Positions 1-5,169 of a stretch of 5,169 nt of DNA are shown here, one piece after another. The first letter of the stretch is position 1. Each line of letters starts with the position of its first letter. A program made the position numbers and the translations under genes. Source of the stretch: UBA8444 sp964003875 (GTDB lineage Bacteria; Bacteroidota; Bacteroidia; Flavobacteriales; UBA7312); the NCBI GenBank assembly GCA_964003875.1, contig CAXFLH010000099.1, positions 1 through 5,169 of the forward strand. The letters run 5' to 3'. The notes below the pieces were generated by a model. The model made no database searches. It had not been told where the DNA came from and was given only the letters and a program-made list of their open reading frames with translations.

Positions 1-2760
1 TTTAATTTCAGTTTTCCCAATAGGGTAGGTGATGCCAATTTAAAAGTAGCTTTAGCTGCTAATTCGCCTTCGCCATTCAATTCTAATTTTACCATTAATG
101 CTTCGGGAATGTCAAGTCAGACCACCACTATTTCAGGAATAAGTAGCAGTTACAACAAAGCCAATCTTAAGGTTTTCGAAAACATCCTAGCTCCTTCAGG
201 GGATAATATACAAGTAACTCTTGATTTTAGTAGTTCATCGCCTTATGGAAAAGGCTGGATTGATTATATAGAAATTAATGCTGAAAGGGACTTAAAAATG
301 TATGGTAGTCAAATGTCTTTTAGGTCTTTGGCTTCTGTTCAATCAAATTCTGTTAGTGAATTTCAGCTCTCTAATATCAATTCATCAACACGAATATGGG
401 ACGTTACACAAGCTCTCAACCCTCAATCTATAGTTGGTCAAAGTTCATCTTCTGTGCTTTCTTTTAAAATCCCAACCGATACTTTAAGACAATTTATAGC
501 ATTTAATGAAGGATACTTATCTGTTAAGCTATTAGGAAAAGTCGATAATCAAGATTTGCATGCCCTCAGAGATGTTGACTATTTAATTGTGTCGCACCCT
601 ACCTTTTTGGAACAGGCCAATAGACTAGCAACATTTCACGAAAGTCAGGGTTTAAACGTTGAGGTGGTTAGTCCTCAACAGATTTACAACGAGTTTTCCT
701 CTGGTAGTCAAGATGTATCTGCTATACGAGACTTTGCTAAAATGCTATACGACCAAGACCATCCGTTGAGGTATTTATTGTTGTTTGGAGACGCATCTTA
801 TGACCCTAAGAATAGACTGTCTGATAACACCAACTTTATTGTGTCTTATCAATCTTCCAATTCTACCAATGAACTGTATTCTTATGTTTCTGATGACTAC
901 TTTGCTTTACTTGATGAGGAAGAAAGTATATTTTCTGATGCTACAAATATTCCTTTTTTGGATATTGGTGTAGGACGATTTCCTGTTCAAACTGTGGAAG
1001 AAGCTAAAAATGTTGTTGATAAAGTTATTGCTTACAGCGCTTTAGAGTCCTATGGTGATTGGCGATTGAATATGTGTTTTATTGGCGATGACAACGATGA
1101 AGTAGAAACTGTTCACTCTTTACAAGCCGAACAACTGGCCGACTATATTGCTACAAACTACCCTGAGATGAATGTAGACAAGATATATTTAGATGCTTAT
1201 CAACAAGAGTCATCAACAGGGGGCCAGCGTTGTGAAAGTGCTAATAATGCCATTTCAGAAGCTATCAATAAAGGTATGTTTGTCGTTAATTACACCGGTC
1301 ACGGTGGAGAATTGGGTTGGGCTCACGAAAGGATTTTAGAAATAGATGATATTAATTCTTGGAGCAATGAACATAAATTACCTTTATTTATGACGGCTAC
1401 TTGTGAGTTTAGTAGATACGATGACCCTGAAAGAGTATCGGCAGGAGAGCAAGTTTTTCTTAAAGAAAATGGAGGAGCTATAGCACTTTTAACTACTTCT
1501 CGAGTAGTGTTTACAGGAAGCAATTTAGATTTAAACACCTCCTTTCTAGAAAATTTATTCCCACAAGATAATGAGTCATTTCCTAGATTAGGAGATGTGT
1601 TATTGAGGACTAAAAATAATGTGGTAGATATTTCAAACACCAATCACAGAAACTTTACGCTACTAGGAGATCCAGCTCTGCAATTGGCATACCCTCAATA
1701 CGATATTATACTGACTGATGTTCAGGATAGCGCCAAGGCTTTGGGTTTAGTCACTATTTCAGGTGAGATACAACATAATGGTTTTAAGGTCAATAACTTC
1801 AATGGTTTAGTTTATCCAAAAGTATATGACAAACGTAGAGACTTCCAAACTTTAGGGCAAGATGAATCGCCGGTGTTTGTTTTCGATTTACAAAAGAACT
1901 TACTATTCAAAGGTAAGTCTTCAGTTGAAAACGGAGAGTTTTCATTTTCATTTATTGTTCCTAAAGATATCAATTATGACTTTGGAAAGGGTAAAATTAG
2001 TTTGTATGCCAAAGGAGATGTGCAAGACCAATGGTGTGATGCACTTGGTTATAATTTAGATATGGTTGTGGGTGGTACGTCATCGGAATATACAGAAGAC
2101 TTTGAAGGCCCACAAATTGAACTATTTATGAACGATACCAACTTCATTTTTGGAGGCATTACTGATGCTAATCCATCTTTGTACGCTAAGTTGTATGATG
2201 AAAATGGTATCAATACAGTAAGTAATGGTATAGGGCACGATATGTTGGCTGTTATAGACGAGGAATCTTCCAACCCTATTGTATTAAACGATTTTTATGA
2301 ATCTGATATTGATAGCTATAAGAGTGGAATAATAGACTATCCTTTTAGCACACTTTCAGAGGGAAAACATAGCTTGACTGTCAAGGTGTGGGATGTCCAT
2401 AATAATTCGGCTGAAGGAGTCACAGAGTTTGTGGTCTTTTCATCCAATAATTTGACTATTCAAAATTTATTAAATTACCCTAATCCTGTGGTTGATTTCA
2501 CTTCTTTTTACTTTGAGCACAACCAAAATAATGAAGATATGAAGGTTGTTTTGCAAATTATGGATATACAAGGTAGAGTTGTAAAGGAAATAAAAGAAGA
2601 TATTACTCCAAATAGTTATAGATACGGGCCAATTCAATGGGATGGAAAGTCTGAAAGTGGAGCTAAACTCAATGCAGGGGTGTATGTTTATTCTCTAATT
2701 GCTAGTCTTTCAAATGGAAAAACAACTAATATTTCTGGACGATTGATACTAATAGAGTAA
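1..2760 (+). CDS. porU: T9SS C-terminal signal peptidase (sortase) PorU, 5' end outside window
   Basis: PorU is the cell-surface cysteine peptidase of the type IX secretion system. It cleaves the C-terminal sorting domain (CTD) from secreted cargo and attaches the cargo to the surface. The frame is open from base 1, giving 919 visible residues (numbered here from base 1). The ATG at 109 is therefore internal, and the signal peptide and N-terminal part lie upstream; full-length family members exceed 1,000 residues. The gingipain-like C25 peptidase domain spans about residues 190-560. It contains FGDASYDPKNR (from 262), a VGRFPV segment, the catalytic His in NYTGHGGELGW (His434) and the catalytic Cys in TATCEFSRYDDP (Cys468); it closes with LLGDPALQL. 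The 34-residue His-Cys spacing fits gingipains. Residues 560-817 are beta-rich and carry the family segments GPQIELFMND, GIGHD and KVWDVHNN. A CTD-like module starts at NYPNP (825) and ends at the C-terminus; PorU is known to keep its own CTD. porV follows directly. The identification is firm. Confidence 0.95.
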   Translation, partial: FNFSFPNRVGDANLKVALAANSPSPFNSNFTINASGMSSQTTTISGISSSYNKANLKVFENILAPSGDNIQVTLDFSSSSPYGKGWIDYIEINAERDLKMYGSQMSFRSLASVQSNSVSEFQLSNINSSTRIWDVTQALNPQSIVGQSSSSVLSFKIPTDTLRQFIAFNEGYLSVKLLGKVDNQDLHALRDVDYLIVSHPTFLEQANRLATFHESQGLNVEVVSPQQIYNEFSSGSQDVSAIRDFAKMLYDQDHPLRYLLLFGDASYDPKNRLSDNTNFIVSYQSSNSTNELYSYVSDDYFALLDEEESIFSDATNIPFLDIGVGRFPVQTVEEAKNVVDKVIAYSALESYGDWRLNMCFIGDDNDEVETVHSLQAEQLADYIATNYPEMNVDKIYLDAYQQESSTGGQRCESANNAISEAINKGMFVVNYTGHGGELGWAHERILEIDDINSWSNEHKLPLFMTATCEFSRYDDPERVSAGEQVFLKENGGAIALLTTSRVVFTGSNLDLNTSFLENLFPQDNESFPRLGDVLLRTKNNVVDISNTNHRNFTLLGDPALQLAYPQYDIILTDVQDSAKALGLVTISGEIQHNGFKVNNFNGLVYPKVYDKRRDFQTLGQDESPVFVFDLQKNLLFKGKSSVENGEFSFSFIVPKDINYDFGKGKISLYAKGDVQDQWCDALGYNLDMVVGGTSSEYTEDFEGPQIELFMNDTNFIFGGITDANPSLYAKLYDENGINTVSNGIGHDMLAVIDEESSNPIVLNDFYESDIDSYKSGIIDYPFSTLSEGKHSLTVKVWDVHNNSAEGVTEFVVFSSNNLTIQNLLNYPNPVVDFTSFYFEHNQNNEDMKVVLQIMDIQGRVVKEIKEDITPNSYRYGPIQWDGKSESGAKLNAGVYVYSLIASLSNGKTTNISGRLILIE

Positions 2761-2788
2761 AATATTCGTTATTGATTTTTATTGTTTT

Positions 2789-2796
2789 TATATTTG
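2789..2796 (+). promoter_or_regulatory. Possible Bacteroidetes-type -7 element before porV
   Basis: TATATTTG matches the Bacteroidetes sigma-ABfr -7 consensus TAnnTTTG exactly. It sits 19 bases before the porV ATG, inside the 55-base, very AT-rich gap after porU. The upstream -33 element is not convincing: the nearest TTG, at 2772-2774, is closer than usual. Such octamers arise by chance in AT-rich DNA, so this is only a candidate internal promoter. It could let porV be made in excess of porU, but read-through from porU is equally possible. Confidence 0.3.
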
Positions 2797-2815
2797 TTAA
2801 TTAATAATTCCGAAA

Positions 2816-4000
2816 ATGAATCAACTTAAGCGATTATTTGCCCTTGTTTTACTAGTTATTACTTTACATTCCTTTGCTCAAATTCAAGTTGAGGATAACA
2901 AATTCAGACTTAATACCATAACAACCTCAGTACCCTTTCTTATCATAAGCCCTGACGCTAAAGCTGGTGGTATGGGAGATGTTGGTGTAGCTTCAACACC
3001 TGATGCTATGTCGATGCATTGGAACCCTGCTAAGTATGCTTTTGTTAAAAATGATGTTGGTTTCTCGCTTTGCTACACTCCATGGTTGAAGTCACTAGTA
3101 CCAGATATCAATTTATCATATTTAACGGGTTACTCACGATTAGACGAAAACCAAGTGTTAGGTTTCTCACTTCGTTATTTTACCTTAGGAGAAATAAACT
3201 TTACAGATGCCAATAACAACCCATTGGGTTCATTTAACCCTAATGAATTTTCACTAGATGGAGCATATGCTTTGAAGTTGTCTAAGCGATTTTCAACGGG
3301 TGTTGCTTTAAGGTATGTTTATTCTAATCTTACAGGAGGTCAACAAGTAGGTACATTAGCTACTAAAGCAGCTCACACTGTTGCTGGTGATATTTCAGGC
3401 TTTTACATTAAGGAAGTTAGATTAGCTGGTCAGAAAATGGATTGGGCTATGGGTTTAAATATTTCTAACATTGGTGCTAAGGTGTCTTATACCGAAACGG
3501 TTGATAAAGATTTTATACCTACTAATTTGAGGATAGGTTCTTCTTTAGCTACCGATCTTGATGAATATAATCAATTGGCATTCGAATTTAATATCAATAA
3601 ACTGTTAGTTCCTACACCACCAATTTACGACGAAGATGGTGAAATCATAAGTGGACAAGACCCAGATGTATCTGTAATTAGTGGTATTTTCCAATCTTTT
3701 TCAGATGCACCATACAATGATAGAGAGGTTCGAGAGCTGATTTATTCAACTGGTGTAGAATATTGGTACGACCAACAATTTGCTGTGCGCTCGGGTTTTT
3801 TCTATGAGCACCCCTCTAAAGGAGACCGTCAATTTTTCACTCTTGGAGCCGGAGTGCGATATAATGTATTTGGATTAGACTTCTCTTATCTCATTCCTCT
3901 TCAAGGTAGAGATGAGGTTAATGCTGTTAATCCACTGTCAAACACTTTAAGATTTGCCTTAACTTTCGACTTTAGCGAATTAGAACAAGTCGATAACTAA
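2816..4000 (+). CDS. porV: T9SS outer-membrane beta-barrel protein PorV (LptO)
   Basis: PorV is a FadL-like outer-membrane barrel of the type IX secretion system. From family knowledge, it binds CTD cargo leaving the SprA/Sov translocon and delivers it to the attachment complex, where it partners PorU. The 394-residue length is normal for PorV. Residues 1-21 are a clear Sec signal peptide: basic residues K5 and R6, a hydrophobic core 7-17, and a signal peptidase I site S-F-A before Gln22. There is no lipobox cysteine. The conserved N-terminal PorV segment lies at 45-73 (SPDAKAGGMGD, then SMHWNPAK). The rest alternates amphipathic strands and polar loops, including the strands near LGFSLRYFTLGEI, and ends in a barrel-type final strand (RFALTFDFSEL). 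An acidic loop around residues 270-285 with PPIYDEDGE is typical of the family. It starts 55 bases after porU, and ispF begins 10 bases after its stop. PorQ-like paralogues are the main alternative, but adjacency to porU and the N-terminal motif favour PorV. Confidence 0.94.
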   Translation: MNQLKRLFALVLLVITLHSFAQIQVEDNKFRLNTITTSVPFLIISPDAKAGGMGDVGVASTPDAMSMHWNPAKYAFVKNDVGFSLCYTPWLKSLVPDINLSYLTGYSRLDENQVLGFSLRYFTLGEINFTDANNNPLGSFNPNEFSLDGAYALKLSKRFSTGVALRYVYSNLTGGQQVGTLATKAAHTVAGDISGFYIKEVRLAGQKMDWAMGLNISNIGAKVSYTETVDKDFIPTNLRIGSSLATDLDEYNQLAFEFNINKLLVPTPPIYDEDGEIISGQDPDVSVISGIFQSFSDAPYNDREVRELIYSTGVEYWYDQQFAVRSGFFYEHPSKGDRQFFTLGAGVRYNVFGLDFSYLIPLQGRDEVNAVNPLSNTLRFALTFDFSELEQVDN

Positions 4001-4010
4001 TTCATATAAT

Positions 4011-4490
4011 TTGAACATACGAATAGGATACGGATACGATGTACATCAATTGAGTGAGGGCGAAGACCTCATCCTTGGGGGTATTCACATTCCACACACT
4101 AAAGGTTCAGTAGGACATTCGGATGCCGATGTGCTTATTCACACCATATGTGATGCTATTTTAGGAGCTGCCAATATGCGGGACATTGGTTTTCATTTTC
4201 CAGATACTTCTGCTGATTATAAAGGCATTGACAGTAAAATATTACTGCGAGATGTGATGGCTTTAATAAGAGATAAGGGCTATGAAATTATCAATATTGA
4301 TTCCACCGTTTGTTTAGAAAAGCCTAAAGTAAATCCCCATATTACACAAATGCAAGAAGTCCTATCGGACTGTATGCAGATAGAAGTTAATCAACTTTCT
4401 ATTAAAGCGACTACTTCAGAAAAGATGGGCTTTGTAGGTGCCGAAAAGGGAATAGCGGCACATGCTGTTGCTTTATTAAAAATGGAGTAG
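4011..4490 (+). CDS. ispF: 2-C-methyl-D-erythritol 2,4-cyclodiphosphate synthase IspF
   Basis: IspF is the cytoplasmic trimeric enzyme of the MEP isoprenoid pathway. It converts CDP-methylerythritol 2-phosphate to methylerythritol 2,4-cyclodiphosphate, releasing CMP. The protein has 159 residues, the normal family length, and looks complete. The zinc ligands are all present: Asp10 and His12 in GYGYDVHQL, and His44 in VLIHTICDAILGA. The flexible loop HSDAD is at 36-40, DIGFHFPDTS at 58-67, and the cytidine/second-metal segment KATTSEKMGFVG at 132-143 with Glu137. The start is TTG at 4011. No ATG is available between it and the conserved GYGYDVH motif, and starting there aligns the protein with the usual M-x-I-R-I-G beginning of the family. 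The gene starts 10 bases after the porV stop, so it is probably co-transcribed and perhaps translationally coupled to porV. Only the operon placement is unusual; the function is unrelated to secretion. Confidence 0.96.
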   Translation: MNIRIGYGYDVHQLSEGEDLILGGIHIPHTKGSVGHSDADVLIHTICDAILGAANMRDIGFHFPDTSADYKGIDSKILLRDVMALIRDKGYEIINIDSTVCLEKPKVNPHITQMQEVLSDCMQIEVNQLSIKATTSEKMGFVGAEKGIAAHAVALLKME

Positions 4491-4510
4491 AAGATTCTAG
4501 TTAGTTTTAA

Positions 4511-4672
4511 ATTGCTGGGAATGTAAAAAGAAAACCCCTCAATCTACTAGATATAAGGGATTTATTTTTAGTAGACAACTCTACTGAAATATCGAACATA
4601 AGTCTGACTCCAAGAGATTTTGAGCAAACTAATTATTTAATAAAAAAACTTATCTCTAAAGATTATTTATAA
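4511..4672 (+). pseudogene. Start-less open frame, possible 3' relic of a gene
   Basis: After the ispF stop, one plus-strand frame is open for 53 codons, from just after a TAA at 4508 to a TAA at 4670. It has no ATG, GTG or TTG start in frame. Its translation is protein-like (for example LNLLDIRDLFLVDNSTEI, then ISLTPRDFEQTNYLIKKL), with an amphipathic helical end, and it overlaps the 3' end of the minus-strand PH-domain gene by 17 bases. I do not recognise a family. It could be the tail of a decayed gene whose 5' part was lost, or chance openness in AT-rich DNA. The evidence is weak. Confidence 0.2.
4566..4589 (+). repeat. Small inverted repeat (hairpin) downstream of ispF
   Basis: AGTAGA-CAAC-TCTACT forms a perfect 6-bp stem with a 4-base loop. 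On the plus-strand transcript, flanking U and A residues extend it to about 10 bp with one U-G pair. A further TCTACT at 4543-4548 could pair with the same AGTAGA. No T run follows on either strand, so it is not a canonical intrinsic terminator. It lies 76 bases beyond ispF and might protect or end the porU-porV-ispF message, but that is inference. Confidence 0.3.
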
Positions 4673-5073
4673 TCTCAGGATTAATTTTCTTTAAATCTTC
4701 AACAAATTTAGTTTTGTGTTTTGGAGAGATTATTAATTCGTTAAACTTACCATATCTGATTTCTATTCTATCAAATGAAGCAGCAGGAGAGGAAATAATA
4801 TTTGACGATTTAGAAACTTTTTTCATCTCCCCAATATTTACAGGACGATATTTAATAAATCCACATTTTATATAAAGTTTTTCATTCTGAATCTTATAAG
4901 TGGTATTGAAAAACATATGTAATATTAATCCAAATAAAATAATCAGAGCTAAAGTCATTAAGAACATATTATTGTTAAAACCATCGTTAATATAGTTAGG
5001 AATTAATGGCCAAAAAAAAAACTATAAACACAACGCTTAATAATGTATATGATACTTTAGAATAATAAATCAT
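4656..5073 (-). CDS. Small membrane protein with bacterial PH domain (bPH_4/YyaB-like), frameshifted
   Basis: The domain resembles the bacterial PH domain family bPH_4 (YyaB-like); the molecular role of these proteins is unknown. The C-terminal portion shows the family pattern: TTYKIQNEKLYIKCG, then ISSPAASFDRIEIRYGK, then LIISPKHKTKFVEDL. An uninterrupted frame with an ATG exists only at 4967-4656 (103 residues, one hydrophobic helix). However, the family-like sequence FFWPLIPNYINDGF continues in frame upstream of that ATG until a TAG at 5022-5024, just beyond a run of ten A at 5012-5021. In another frame, an ATG at 5073, directly preceded by a TGA, encodes MIYYSKVSYTLLSVVFIV and runs into the same homopolymer. 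Removing one A joins both parts into 138 residues with two membrane helices (about 9-28 and 36-56) followed by the cytoplasmic PH-like domain. As printed, translation from 5073 ends after 25 codons at 4996. A weak -7-like TATATTTA lies upstream at 5099-5092 on the minus strand. The gene is either inactivated, slippage-dependent or affected by a sequencing error. Confidence 0.8.
5012..5021. repeat. A10 homopolymer at the frameshift in the PH-domain gene
   Basis: Ten consecutive A on the plus strand (ten T in the coding sense of the minus-strand gene) sit at codons 18-21 of the expected protein, within the first membrane helix. Nine T would read through in frame as V-F-F-W-P; ten put the 5' and 3' parts of the gene in different frames. 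Tracts this long are prone to replication and transcription slippage and to sequencing miscounts. Confidence 0.85.
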
Positions 5074-5098
5074 TCAATTAAAAATTACATGTAAATAT

Positions 5099-5136
5099 AA
5101 AAAAACGGCTACACTTTATAAAAGTATAACCGTTTT
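5099..5136 (-). terminator. Intrinsic terminator downstream of the minus-strand tRNA
   Basis: Read on the minus strand, AAAACGGTTATACTTT pairs with AAAGTGTAGCCGTTTT across a 3-base loop. This gives a 16-bp stem with two G-U pairs at 5136-5121 and 5117-5102, followed by a seven-T tract (5105-5099). It lies 10 bases past the tRNA 3' end and before the PH-domain gene, so it should end tRNA transcription and separate the two units. Confidence 0.85.
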
Positions 5137-5146
5137 ATTGTTTTAG

Positions 5147-5169
5147 TAGCGAGGGCAGGACTCGAACCT
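5147..5169 (-). tRNA. 3' end of a tRNA (isotype not determinable), cut by window edge
   Basis: On the minus strand the last 23 bases fit a tRNA 3' end exactly. There is part of the T stem (AGG), the T loop TTCGAGT (matching TTCRANN), the T-stem 3' strand CCTGC, the acceptor 3' strand CCTCGCT, and discriminator A at 5147. The CCA tail is not encoded (CTA follows), as is common in Bacteroidetes. Position 72 is T, so it is not a standard initiator tRNA with its unpaired C1-A72. The anticodon lies outside the window. The intrinsic terminator follows immediately. Confidence 0.88.

Noticed and set aside
785..973. 62-codon plus-strand frame overlapping porU
   Set aside because: Its leucine- and isoleucine-rich translation comes from reading AT-rich porU codons out of frame; the C25 motif FGDASYDPKNR is in the porU frame here.
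1323..1643. 106-codon open frame on the minus strand inside porU
   Set aside because: It lies opposite the conserved catalytic region of porU, has no recognisable domain, and is explained as a shadow of that gene.
1862..2059. 65-codon plus-strand frame overlapping porU
   Set aside because: It is an out-of-frame shadow of the beta-rich part of porU with no family resemblance.
2049..2273. 74-codon minus-strand frame inside porU
   Set aside because: It is antisense to the conserved GPQIELFMND/GIGHD region of PorU and shows no independent gene features.
4566..4589. Canonical intrinsic terminator for ispF
   Set aside because: The stem has no following T tract, so it was listed only as an inverted repeat.
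5102..5136. The terminator hairpin acting for the plus strand
   Set aside because: No plus-strand gene lies directly upstream, and the uninterrupted T tract is on the minus-strand side, so it fits the tRNA.
4491..5169. Integrated element using the tRNA 3' end as attachment site
   Set aside because: No second copy of the tRNA 3' end and no integrase or other mobility gene is visible in the window; the tRNA has its own normal terminator.

Overview
The window reads as chromosomal DNA of a member of the Bacteroidota, most likely a flavobacterium-like lineage. It is AT-rich, has no clear Shine-Dalgarno sequences before its genes, and carries two type IX secretion system (T9SS) genes, a system confined to the Bacteroidetes group. 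The lineage is inferred from gene content and cannot be narrowed further here.

Layout. Bases 1-4490 form a tight plus-strand block of three genes. The first is porU, the gingipain-like C25 sortase of the T9SS; it is cut by the left edge and its frame is open from base 1. After 55 bases comes porV, the outer-membrane beta-barrel partner of PorU. After 10 bases comes ispF, the MEP-pathway isoprenoid enzyme, which starts at TTG. PorU and PorV act together at the cell surface: PorV carries secreted cargo to PorU, which removes the C-terminal sorting domain and attaches the product to the surface. IspF is a cytoplasmic housekeeping enzyme that appears simply to be co-transcribed.

Bases 4491-5169 are more AT-rich and point the other way. 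Bases 4491-4655 hold no intact gene, only a start-less open frame that may be a gene relic and a small hairpin. A minus-strand gene for a small two-helix membrane protein with a bacterial PH domain (bPH_4/YyaB-like) follows. Its apparent ATG at 4967 is internal: the natural N-terminus, starting at 5073, lies in another frame separated by a run of ten A. One base fewer in that run restores a 138-residue protein, so the gene is frameshifted, slippage-dependent or mis-sequenced. Right of it is a strong minus-strand terminator and the 3' end of a minus-strand tRNA cut by the window edge.

No wholly new system was seen. The most notable observation is the frameshift in the homopolymer of the PH-domain gene, followed by the porU-porV-ispF arrangement with its TTG start.
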